Shown in pieces: positions 31,501 through 42,100 of a DNA stretch of 64,000 nt. The stretch is taken from the NCBI RefSeq assembly GCF_020520425.1, contig NC_079487.1, forward strand, positions 11,827,501 through 11,891,500. Direction: 5' to 3'. Each line of letters opens with the position of its first letter. Position 1 is the first letter of the stretch. Below the pieces are notes generated by a model that was given only the letters and a program-made list of their open reading frames with translations, made no database searches and was not told the origin of the DNA. A program made the translations under genes and the position numbers. The DNA comes from Spinacia oleracea (Eukaryota; Streptophyta; Magnoliopsida; Caryophyllales; Amaranthaceae).

Positions 31501-32738
31501 TTGTTACATGTACATAATTTTGGCGTGCACAATTTTTTTTTCCAGGAGAAAACGAAATTCATAAAACACTTTTATAAAAGAGCGATTATCACTTTCTTAA
31601 AAAAAATTGCGGACAGATTCAATGTTTTTATTCCCATGACATTGCTGGGCTACATACATCATACATGTATCTAAATGCATGTAATGGTTTAAATTATACA
31701 TTATTCACATTCACATTCTATGATGGATTGTTTATATCATTGTATGTTATTCACATGCAACGGGTAAATAGCTGTTGTAAAAAAAAACGTTTTACAATAT
31801 AGCTTTAAACTGTGAATGTTTGAAGTGACGGACTATTAGGAGTTGGAGTTTAGGGTGGTAGCCCATGTCTTTTTCTGGGATCGAAGTGGTTACCATGTTC
31901 TATTTTAATTAAAGGGTTCCTCGATATCGTAGGTCATGAGAATACGGAGTCTCGCCTGTATTTTGTCTTCCAAAAGGAACACTATTTCAGTTAGACAACT
32001 CAGTCCATTGACTAATCCATTTAAATTAATTGCTATTATAAGTTAGTCTAGTAAAAGTTATTTGTGAGTCTTTATGTTGTTACTTATTATTATCTATTAT
32101 TTATTAGTATCATGTTAGGATTGTTTGATTATTAGTATCATGTTAGGATTGTTTTTATTTAGTATGTAGTACTCAGCTTTGCTGATTACGTGTTTTTGTT
32201 TGTGCATCTTGATCATGGCTATGCCTTATTGATCATGTGATGACCCATTTCGGTGATAGTCTATAAGGATCAATAAGCATTGTCCATTTATAGGTTTGAA
32301 GATGATGCATAATTGGGTTCGGGAATGGAGAGTTTGTGTAGTTATTTATAATTTTCTAAGTTGACCTTGGATTGTATTTATTTAAGTTGACCTTGGGTTG
32401 TTTTAAGTTGACTTTGGATTTTATTGGTTGGTTTTAGAGTTGAGTTATAATTGACTATTTATTCTATAAAGTTATTATTATGTTTTCCGCTGTAAAATTC
32501 CGAGTAAGTCGATACATTTTCTCACAGGCAATAATTCCTTGATAATTATCTATATTTTATATTAAAAGGGTACTTTAAAAAAGAGAGAATTATCAAGGTG
32601 TTACATGTAGCGAGAACTACAGAAATCAAGATAGTGAAAATTAAACCCACATTTAACCTCCTACTCGGACGCCCCTGATTCCACCACTTAGAAGGTGTAG
32701 CATCAACTCTGCATCAAATGGTAAGGTTAAAGTTCTTG
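31501..32738. other. Spacer, no gene recognised
   Basis: AT-rich. It contains an exact 11-bp inverted repeat, CCTTGATAATT (32537-32547) / AATTATCAAGG (32588-32598), ahead of GTGTTACA, which could be the edge of an old element, but no partner end was found. Confidence 0.4.
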
Positions 32739-32755
32739 TCCCACATCATAAAATG
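32739..32755 (+). promoter_or_regulatory. snRNA upstream sequence element next to a TATA-like motif (U4)
   Basis: GTCCCACATC (32739-32748) matches the plant snRNA USE. It runs straight into ATAAAATG (32748-32755), a TATA-like motif about 30 nt before the U4 start. In standard Pol II snRNA promoters the USE lies near -70, about 30 bp upstream of the TATA; here that spacer is missing. Confidence 0.5.
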
Positions 32756-32779
32756 TAGACATTAACATCACACGAGAAC

Positions 32780-32936
32780 ATCTTTGCGCTTGGGGCAATG
32801 ACGCAGCTAGTGAGGTAATAACCGAGGCGCGTCAATTGCTGGTTGAAAACTATTTCCAAACCCCCTCTTCGGCCTTGGCTTGACCTTGGCCGTCGAGAAT
32901 TTCTGGAAGGGCTCCCTCTCTTGAGGGTAAAGCCTT
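32780..32936 (+). ncRNA. U4: U4 spliceosomal snRNA
   Basis: Starts ATCTTTGCGCTTGGGGCAAT, the conserved plant U4 5' end that pairs with U6. The 5' stem-loop GACGC...GCGTC with the GTGAGG / CCGAGG k-turn region is complete. AAAACTATTTCC follows, then a central CGGCC...GGCCG hairpin, an Sm-site-like AATTTCTGG (32899-32907) and a terminal hairpin CCCTCTCTTGAGGG closed by GGCT/AGCC. Length is about 157 nt. The secondary structures look intact, but the promoter is compressed and no clear 3' box follows, so a non-expressed copy cannot be excluded. Confidence 0.85.
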
Positions 32937-33121
32937 ACAATTCAAATACAAAAATTCTTCTCCATATTCAGTATGCCAAATCAAACCTGCTTGTTCCAGA
33001 ATTTGCTTTCTATACTAAGGATAACCTCACCATGATAAACCTGCTGCTTGAATCTTGGCCTTCCTTAACTAACTCAAATCATCAGTATAATCAGTATAAG
33101 AATAAAAATGGTACTCCATAG

Positions 33122-33578
33122 CATTTTGTGTTTGTGTGTATTCATTTCTGTATAATTGAACTTCTAATTAGTATCTTTAAAGATGTTCATCCAATATATT
33201 TCCTACAACTTGGAGACTGTCTGCTGTTAATTTGTTATATTGGTTAAACCAAAAGCTCAAAATCAGAACGTCTGACTTTAATTTCCTTAACCTGTAGCAT
33301 TAGTAATTCAATCTTAAGAGGACAGGTTACACATGCATGACGTACGTCTATGAATGCTTTATTGCATGATGTACATCTATGCATGTTTAAATCTTTACAT
33401 TCAGTTTTCTTGACCTAGTCGACGAGCCTTAAATTCTTAAAGTTAATCGAATACCATTACTGAAAATTATATAGGCGATGTAGATCACACCGTTTAAAAT
33501 TAGATCAATTAGAAATCAAAAGATTTGACATTTTTTCCATTAAGGTTATTCGAGTACACAACTGATCATTTGTTGTTA
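33122..33578. other. Spacer, nothing recognised
   Basis: AT-rich DNA between the U4 gene and a Helitron-like sequence. No frame, RNA or repeat that I can support. Confidence 0.5.
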
Positions 33579-34001
33579 TCTATTACTATATACTAAAAGA
33601 AACACCAGAAATAACACGTGTCAATTCCTGGTGTGAGTTTTTTCTGCCAAAAACCATTTCCCCAAAAAAGTGTATCTATTTTTTTTTATTCTTTACCTTT
33701 TTTTATAAATTATTTATGTATGGAAACAAAATTTAGTTTATAAATTATGATAATAATAGATACAACGTAATAATAATGATTCCAAATTGGTAATATTTTA
33801 GTCAAATCGCTATATTAAAAATGAAAAATAAATCACTCAATAGTTTGGTCAAATTACCATATTAACATTTTAAATATGCACATTAGATGAATAAATTTAA
33901 ACGAGTATGTTAAAAATGTTATAACTATTCAGTAGTTTGGGAGATACCGTTAAATATTTTGTGAAAAAAATGATCAAAATCCGTGCGTGCACGTGATCTA
34001 T
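33579..34001 (+). mobile_element. Possible short Helitron
   Basis: The start TCTATTACTATATACTAAAA follows an A, as in plant Helitrons. The presumed 3' end has a hairpin-like CCGTGCGTGCACG followed by TGATCTAT. The last four bases are CTAT rather than CTRR, so the 3' end is degenerate or misplaced. It ends about 60 bp before the U5 promoter. Confidence 0.4.
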
Positions 34002-34062
34002 TTTAGTTTCAGAGCTAAAATATTGTACAAAGTTTTAGGCTTCAGAAAAATAAGCAGATTGC

Positions 34063-34111
34063 TCCCACATAGGAAAAGAAGAAGATACAAGCTAGAATAG
34101 CGGTATAAATA
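34063..34111 (+). promoter_or_regulatory. Pol II-type snRNA promoter (USE + TATA) of U5
   Basis: TCCCACATAG at 34063-34072 is a good USE, and TATAAATA at 34104-34111 the TATA element. Their spacing (about 31 bp) and the distance of the TATA to the RNA start (about 30 bp) fit plant Pol II snRNA genes; Pol III types have the two about 10 bp closer. Confidence 0.8.
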
Positions 34112-34135
34112 AGTGGCCATCATTTTCGTTAAACT

Positions 34136-34258
34136 CACGCAGCCACGCAGTGAGCACAAAGCGAACTATTCTTTCGCCTTTTACTAAAGAATACCGTGTG
34201 CTCGCTGTATTTAGTGGCATACGTTTATTTTTGGAGGGAGTTCCATTAGGAGCTTCCA
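34136..34258 (+). ncRNA. U5: U5 spliceosomal snRNA
   Basis: Contains the invariant U5 loop 1, CGCCTTTTACTAAAGAATA (about 34175-34193), which holds exon ends during splicing. Stem I is formed by GCCAC...GTGGC and GAGCAC...GTGCTC. The Sm site is ATTTTTGG (34227-34234). A 3' hairpin GGGAGTTCC / GGAGCTTCC of nine pairs (G-U included) follows. Length is about 123 nt, normal for plant U5. Promoter elements are complete, and CATTAATACAGTATCA (34257-34272) is close to the plant 3' box CA(N3-10)AGTNNAA. This looks like an active gene. Confidence 0.9.
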
Positions 34259-34272
34259 TTAATACAGTATCA
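34257..34272 (+). terminator. Candidate snRNA 3' box (U5)
   Basis: CA-N7-AGT-AT-CA against the consensus CA(N3-10)AGTNNAA; one base off. It lies directly after the 3' hairpin of U5, as expected for 3'-end formation. Confidence 0.5.
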
Positions 34273-34509
34273 CTTTTCAAGTACCGTGGAATGAATTAAC
34301 ACATACCATAGGAAATATTAGGTGGGAAAACATGTTTTATAAGTCATGTTGTAATAGCTACCATAGGAATTCTTATGAAATTTTAGGTGGGAATGAACTA
34401 ACAGCTACCATATAAACTCTTATGTGAATTATGCGGAGTTCCGAATGCATTTCTAATTTGATCGAACTTTGATAAATTTTTTGTACAAGTATTCACTACA
34501 AGAATCAGA

Positions 34510-34815
34510 AGCAAGGAGGGCGATTTTATCATCAAAAGAAAGGCGATAATAAAATCGTCCTAGTAGAACGGATCAAATAGGGCGGTATTGTATTGTCCTT
34601 GTTGATATGAGCAAACAGGGCGAAATTATCTAACTGCCTTTTTTGATATTGGGTATTCATAAAGAGGGCGAAATTATTTAATTGCCCTTTAATATAACTA
34701 ACAAAGAGGGCGAAATGTTTTAATTGCCTTTAATACCTCTAACAAAGAGGACGAAATGTTTTGGTTGCCCTTCAAAAATTAACCAGAGTAATTATAATAT
34801 TAACAAAAGAGGGTG
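34510..34815. repeat. CACTA subterminal repeats
   Basis: About six units built on AGAGGGCGAAATnnTTTAATTG followed by CCCTT, at spacings of about 40-60 bp. GGGCGAAAT and its near-complement ATTGCCCT flank a short AT centre. Such arrays are transposase-binding regions in known CACTA elements. Confidence 0.65.
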
Positions 34816-36946
34816 AAAGATTCTTCGTCTTCTCCTCCCCAGTTTCTTCTAATCCTTCATTTTCCTTTTTAACCGACTTGATCCAGATAAACTTGAATTT
34901 CCATTATCTTCTTCCAGATTCAAAAAGAAAAAAATAGTTTTTCTCTGCAAATTTTCTGGAACCCTAGAAATCGATTTGTTCAAAAAATCTCAAAAAAGGT
35001 ACGAATCTCGTATTCTTTCCTTAAAATTAGTTATGTTGAAGGCAATTATTCTACAATTGGTTGATGTTTAGCGTTTTTTGGTTCGAATTTCGTGATTAGT
35101 ACTATGATTCGTAAAATATGTTGCGATTTTTCCTTATGAATTTGCGAATTTGTTTCAATATGCAATATTAGGTTAACTGTTATCGTAATTCGATTTAGTT
35201 TGAATTGGTTGTTGATTTGATCGAATTGCTTGAAGATTAGTGTGAATTGCTTGAAGATTACTCCGAATTGCTTGCATATTTGATATTGTTGCTTGACGAT
35301 TAGTTCAAATCGCTTACAGATTTGATCGGTTTCGGCAATAAGATTTCAGACGATTTGATAAGCTCTCCCTCCAATCTAAAAGATTTGCTAGAATCAGTAA
35401 CTTTTTTCTCTCACTCTTATCCCCAGATTTTGCAATTACTTTTGTTTGAATCAATTAGATAGAAATTTTATTTTGTTCAAGTTCCATGTTAGAGCAATTT
35501 TGTTGTAATTGATTGGTTTTCCTCGGCTCTGATTGTTTTTATATGACTCAGGGTTGTTCAAACACCTGGATGTTGGCTTCTTAGACTTTGGGGATTTTCT
35601 TGGTAATAGATTTTCTTAGGATTTGATGCTTAACATGTCCTACTTTACCTTTTCTGTCGTTTTGGTGGAAGGGATGTCATTACTCAATGTTTTTAGATGT
35701 CATGAAAAGAAGTATAGTTCAATAAAAGGGAATTTCGCTTGCCTAAACTTTCCCATGTCTAGAGTGAGGGGGTTAAGAGTGATATAAGAGTGGGGGTTAA
35801 GTAAGAGCTCTAAAATGAATTACTTCATGAACGGAAATAACTAATTGCTTCTTTCATTGTCCATCATAAAGTTCTTGTGATGTATTGGCAACAATAGCAG
35901 CTATGTACTTGATACATTTTGGCACTGCATGGATGATTACAGACACTATAAGCTGCATCAGTAACTCGATTTCCCATATCGACTCTCTTTCATTCGTCCG
36001 ATCCCGGTTTTGGACATTGCACATCGTATCCACTCTGTTGCAGTTTTAAAGAATGATTTCTAGGAAACACATTTCACTTATAAAAACAGATTCCAGCCTA
36101 GGAAAATAGCATGAAAGATAATACCTGCATACTTTGTTGCTGTTCTGGTTCCTCCTAGGAGCTGATGTTATACTAACATATGGTTCGCTCTGTCTTGAAA
36201 ATTCTCACTCTATCATCCCTGTTTATTTACTTATGCAATTTATTATTGATATCATTTTCTTCTTCTTCTTCTTCTTTGTTTTCTTGTGCCTTTTGCTTTA
36301 GGTAAGGGCCTTGTGTACGATCACACAGCTTATTCTCAGGTAATTATTTAATATTTGAATTCATAACACTAATATAAACATAAGAAGAAAATAAAACCCT
36401 TCAAACAGTCCAGGGATCAGATGTATGTATTCTCATGAGATTGATCACAAAAATGTTAACAGAGTACAACTTTTTTCCCTGTAAATATGTGACTTATTGC
36501 AGATGGAGCAACTGAATGAACAATCCTTGTGGAAACTTGCAGTTCGGGGTACATTACACTGTCGTTGTTTCTGCATTGTCAACAATAGATATGCAGATTG
36601 GTTGTATGCCCCTTCTGCCTCAGGTTTGCTCTTAAATCATACTATCTGTGTACCTTATTGATTTGTCCCTTCTGTTTTAGGTTTTCTCTTGACTCGTACA
36701 TGTTAAATATGAACCTTGTTGACTTGTTTATCTGTTTGAAATCGACAATATGCAACAAATTTTTTCATAAATTTAATTTGAGTGCCTTATAGTCCACTTT
36801 TTGTCGTATGTTTGATTCCTTCAGAATAGGATTCTTAATCCCTTCAGAATGTGATTCGTAATCCCTTCAATTTCTTCCACAGTCGTGGATTTGTATTTAT
36901 CTAATGATTATTTGGCGGCAGAGGATTTTAGGTGCTTGAAACATAT
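34816..36946 (+). other. Gene-like sequence with splice-like signals, unassigned
   Basis: A pyrimidine-rich, leader-like stretch (34820-34990) ends in AAAAAAG|GTACGAATC, a possible 5' splice site. Further on are TTTTGCTTTAG|G (about 36300) and ATTGCAG|ATGGAGCAACTGAATGAAC (about 36501), which look like 3' splice sites. No protein family could be recognised and no frame is long. It may be captured gene pieces within the CACTA element or the 5' part of the malic-enzyme pseudogene. A (CTT)n run lies near 36260. Confidence 0.35.
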
Positions 36947-38316
36947 TGTTAGGTTATGATACATATGACAATTCATAAATCATGCGGAAACAACCATTTA
37001 GCCAGAAATACATATTATTTACACATAATCATATAGCATAATTTAGATGCATACTCTTTGTTGCGTGCCTTCCCTAGCTGCGCCCGAACCGAACAAGAAC
37101 AAGTCTTTAGGACTCCAAGTGTCGTCCCTCCGTAGATAGTCCACAGCACGTCCGGATCCGCCTTAAGATTGACCAACTAGAATCGCCCTTAAGGTACTAG
37201 AATTTTCGGCACTCTTAGGTAAGAAATATGACTGAATTTTTCTCTCAAAACTCACTTTGAATACTTGAATTAATCTCTGAAAATATGTGACCCTAGGCAC
37301 GTATTTATAGAGTTATGGAAAGGGAATTGGAATCCTAGTAGGATACGAATTAATTAAACTTAGAATCCTACAAGAACTCTAATTAATTAATTTATCCTTT
37401 TAGGAATAGGAATTTAATCATATACTAACTCTAATAGTTTTAGGAATCATGCATGAACACAAACTCACACACACACGGCAGCCACGAGGGCCGCCCATGC
37501 GTGTGCGTGCGAGCAGCAGCCCACGCAGCGAGGCCATGGCCTTGGCGCGCGCTGGGCCTGCCTTGCGGTGGGCCTGGGCGCTGCCTTGGCTGGGCGCGCG
37601 TTTGGCTTGCTGGGCGATGGCCCGACTTCGTGCTGGGCCTTCGTCCGGCAGGCCTCGTCCGATGCTAATTCGTACGATACGCTTCCGATTAAATTCCCGG
37701 TTCCGGAATTCATTTACGATACGAACAATATTTAATATTTCCGATTCCGGAATCAATTTCCGTTTTGAACAAATATTTAATATTTCCGTTTCCGGAATTA
37801 TTTTCCGATTCCGATAATATTTCCGATTCTGACAATATTTCCGTTTCCGGCAATATTTCTGATTCTGGCAATATTTCCATTTTCGATAATATTTTCCGAT
37901 ACGTACCATGTTTCCGTTTCCGGCAACATCTACGACTTGGATAATATTTATATTTCCGATACGATCCATATTTCCGTTTCCGGCAATATCATCGTTTCCG
38001 GAGTATTCATTTCTTGCCTGTGACGATCTCAGCTCCCACTGAAACCAAGATCCGTCGATTCCGAATATCCATAGATGGAGTATCTAATGCCATTAAATAC
38101 TTGATCCGTTTACGTACTATTTGTGTGACCCTACGGGTTCAGTCAAGAGTAAGCTGTGGATTAATATCATTAATTCCACTTGAACTGAAGCGGCCTCTAG
38201 CTAGGCATTCAGCTCACTTGATCTCACTGAATTATTAACTTGTTAATTAATACTGAACCGCATTTATTAGACTTAACATAGAATGCATACTTGGACCAAG
38301 GGCATTATTTCCTTCA
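36947..38316 (-). repeat. E2 3' LTR
   Basis: 1370 bp from TGTTAGG to CCTTCA, followed by the purine-tract hairpin at 38317. Confidence 0.95.
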
Positions 38317-39180
38317 GTCTCCCACTTGTCCTTAGGGACAAGTGTGCATTTCCTTATTCCTTTGTCGCTCGATGCTTGCTCTTGAACATAAGGTAAGAGT
38401 TGTCATCCTTATTATGTCCAGAGGTGTTCCTCGGTTTCAGAGTTCAACTGATCAAATAAACAGATAATCATAGCCTATGATTCATCCGAGCACGGCCATG
38501 CATTTCACAGTTTCTAGCTCTCCGAGTGGCCTTGTACAACTTTTAAGCATCTCATCCCGATTTATGGGAGGACAATCCCAATCTTGCGATCTTGAGATTA
38601 GACTTCGTTTGATAGGTGATTACCTGAGCGTTGCCTTTATAGCCTCCTTTTACGGTGCGACGGTTGGTCAACGTCAAAGCAACCAGTTCTCAAACAAGTA
38701 ATCTCAAATCACTCAGGTATTGAGGATTTAGTGTCTAATAATTTAATGAAATTTACTTATGACAGACTTTCATCTCTTACAGTAAAGTTTCATAGGTCTT
38801 GTCCGATACTAGTCTTCCCAAAGTAAGTATCTATGCAAATGATTATGACATTGCCATGTCCACATATTTCAAGAAACAGAACTACTAGTCATCTTGCATT
38901 CTAATCGTCTAACATTTTCTATGCGTCCAATTTTATAGAAAACTCCGACTAGGGACCATTTTCAACCTTTGACATTCAAGTTCACTTGATAGACATTTCT
39001 TAGTCACAGAACTGGTCCTGACAGTCTATCTTGAATATATCGTCAAATTGAAGGGACTCATCATTTAATAAACCACAAATTAAATAGAAAAATGAATTCT
39101 TTTCATTTATTGTGAATGATTAACCAATAATGTTTTACAAAGATTTAAACTCTAAAACTTTAAAACATTAAACAGAGACA
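38317..39180 (-). other. E2 3' untranslated region
   Basis: Between the polyprotein stop and the 3' LTR. It is nearly identical to 46476-47339 of E3 and to the first 790 bp of the E1 interior. The open frame at 38477-38701, present in all three on the antisense strand, has no recognisable domain. Confidence 0.7.
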
Positions 39181-42100
39181 TCAAAGCCATTCTCCAATAT
39201 GCTTGATTCCCATAGCTGCAGTGTGCGAGTTGTGCTTCGCCTGCGGGAGAGGTTTAGTCAATGGATCTGATATGTTGTCATCAGTTCCAATTTTGCTTAT
39301 CTCGACTTCTTTTCTTTCAACGAACTCTCGTAGAAGGTGAAATCTACGAAGTACATGCTTGACTCTCTGGTGGTGTCTAGGCTCTTTTGCCTGTGCAATA
39401 GCTCCGTTATTGTCACAATACAGGGCTATTGGTCCTTTAATGGAGGGGACTACACCAAGTTCACCTATGAACTTCCTTAGCCATATAGCTTCCTTTGCTG
39501 CTTCATGTGCAGCAATGTACTCCGCTTCAGTTGTAGAATCCGCAATGGTGCTTTGCTTAGCACTTTTCCAGCTTACTGCTCCTCTGTTGAGGCAGAAGAC
39601 AAACCCAGACTGTGATCTGAAATCATCTTTGTCGGATTGAAAACTTGCGTCCGTATAGCCTTTAACAATTAATTCATCATCTCCACCATAGACCAGGAAG
39701 TCATCTTTGTGCCTTTTCAGGTACTTCAGAATGTTCTTGGCAGCAGTCCAATGCGCCTCTCCTGGGTCTGACTGGTATCTGCTCGTAGCACTGAGTGCGT
39801 ACGCAACATCCGGGCGTGTACATATCATAGCATACATTATTGAACCAATCAATGATGCATATGGAATCCCATTCATTCGTCTACGCTCATCAAGTGTTTT
39901 TGGGCACTGAGTCTTGCTTAGAGTCATTCCATGAGACGTGGGTAGGTAGCCTCGCTTGGAGTCCGCCATCTTGAACCTATCAAGCACCTTATTGATATAA
40001 GTGCTTTGACTAAGTCCAATCATCCTTTTAGATCTATCTCTGTAAATCTTGATGCCCAATATGTACTGTGCTTCTCCTAGATCCTTCATCGAAAAACATT
40101 TCCCAAGCCAAATCTTGACAGAGTTCAACATAGGAATGTCATTTTCGATAAGCAATATGTCGTCGACATATAATACTAGGAAAGCAATTTTGCTCCCACT
40201 GACCTTCTTGTATACACAAGATTCGTCTGCGTTCTTGATGAAACCAAAGTCCTTGACTGCTTCATCAAAACGTATATTCCAGCTCCTGGATGCCTGCTTC
40301 AATCCGTAGATTGACTTCTTTAGCTTGCATACCTTTTTAGCATTCTTTGGATCCTCAAAACCTTCAGGCTGTGTCATAAACACAGTTTCTGTTAAAACGC
40401 CGTTTAAGAAAGCAGTTTTGACATCCATCTGCCATATTTCGTAATCGTAATATGCAGCGATTGCTAACATTATCCGAATAGACTTTAGCATTGCAACTGG
40501 TGAAAAGGTTTCATCGTAATCCACACCGTGGACTTGCCTGTAACCTTTTGCAACCAATCTAGCTTTGAAAACTTCAAGTTTCCCATCCTTGTCCTTTTTC
40601 AGTTTGAAAACCCATTTGCTTCCAATGGCTTGGTAGCCATCTGGCAAATCGACCAAATCCCATACTTGGTTTTCAGACATGGAGTCCAATTCAGATTGCA
40701 TGGCTTCTTGCCATTGCTTGGAGCTAGGGCTCGTCATAGCTTGTTTGTAAGTCGCAGGTTCATCACTTTCAAGTAATAGAACGTCATAGCTCTCGTTCGT
40801 CAAAATACCTAAGTACCTTTCCGGTTGAGATCTATATCTTTGCGATCTACGCGGGGTAACATTTCTAGATTGACCATGATTCTCACCAGATTCTTCTAAA
40901 GATCTCTGAGTTTCATCCTGAATGTCATCTTGAGCATTCTCCAGAGTTTGTTGTTCGACTCGAATTTCTTCGAGGTCTACTTTTCTCCCACTTGTCATTT
41001 TGGAAATGTGATCTTTCTCCAAAAAGACACCATCTCGAGCAACAAACACTTTGTTCTCAGATGTATTGTAGAAGTAATACCCCTTTGTTTCCTTTGGATA
41101 GCCCACAAGGATACATTTGTCAGATTTTGGATGAAGTTTGTCTGAAATTAATCGTTTGACGTATACTTCACATCCCCAAATCTTAAGAAAAGACACATTT
41201 GGAGGCTTTCCAAACCATAATTCGTATGGAGTCTTTTCGACAGCTTTAGACGGAGCTCTATTTATAGTGAGTGCAGCTGTATTTAGTGCATGTCCCCAAA
41301 ATTCTAATGGAAGTTCGGCCTGACCCATCATTGACCTGACCATGTCTAGCAAGGTTCTGTTCCTCCGTTCCGACACACCGTTCCATTGTGGTGTTCCAGG
41401 AGGAGTCAATTCTGATAGAATTCCACATTCTTTCAGATGGTCATCAAATTCATAGCTCAGATATTCACCGCCTCTATCAGACCGCAGTGCTTTAATCTTC
41501 TTGCCTAATTGATTCTCTACTTCACTCTGAAATTCCTTGAATTTGTCAAAGGATTCAGACTTATGCTTCATTAGGTAGACATAACCATACCTACTGAAGT
41601 CATCAGTGAAAGTGATAAAGTAGCTGAAACCACCTCTAGTATTTGTACTCATTGGTCCACATACATCTGTATGGATTAAACCCAATAGTTCATTTGCTCT
41701 TTCTCCAACTTTAGAGAAAGGTTGCTTTGTCATTTTGCCAAGTAAACATGATTCGCATTTACCATAATCCTCTAAGTCAAATGGTTCTAGAATTCCTTCC
41801 TTTTGAAGTCTTTCTAAGCGTTTCAAGTTTATATGGCCTAATCGACAATGCCACAGATAGGTGAGATCTGAATCATCCTTTTTGGCCTTTTTGGTATTTA
41901 TGTTATAAACTTGTTTGTCGTGATCTAATAAATAAAGTCCATTGACTAATCTAGCAGATCCATAAAACATCTCTTTAAAATAAAACGAACAACTATTGTC
42001 TTTTATTAAAAAGGAAAATCCCTTAGCATCTAAGCAAGAAACTGAAATGATGTTTTTAGTAAGACTTGGAACATGGAAACATTCTTCCAGTTCCAAAACT

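Larger units (their letters stand above)
34494..36946. mobile_element. Left part of a CACTA-type (En/Spm) element
   Basis: Begins CACTACAAGAATCAGAAG at 34494. The next 300 bp hold about six subterminal quasi-palindromes. A matching right end (TTCTTGTAGTG) is not seen in the rest of the window, so the element would continue past the E2 insertion and perhaps past the later copia element. No transposase was seen. Confidence 0.5.

Noticed and set aside
32843..33121. 92-codon frame that looked protein-like at first
   Set aside because: Its first part is the 3' half of the U4 snRNA; the remainder has no family match.
34092..34280. 62-codon minus-strand frame
   Set aside because: Antisense of the U5 snRNA, including its invariant loop.
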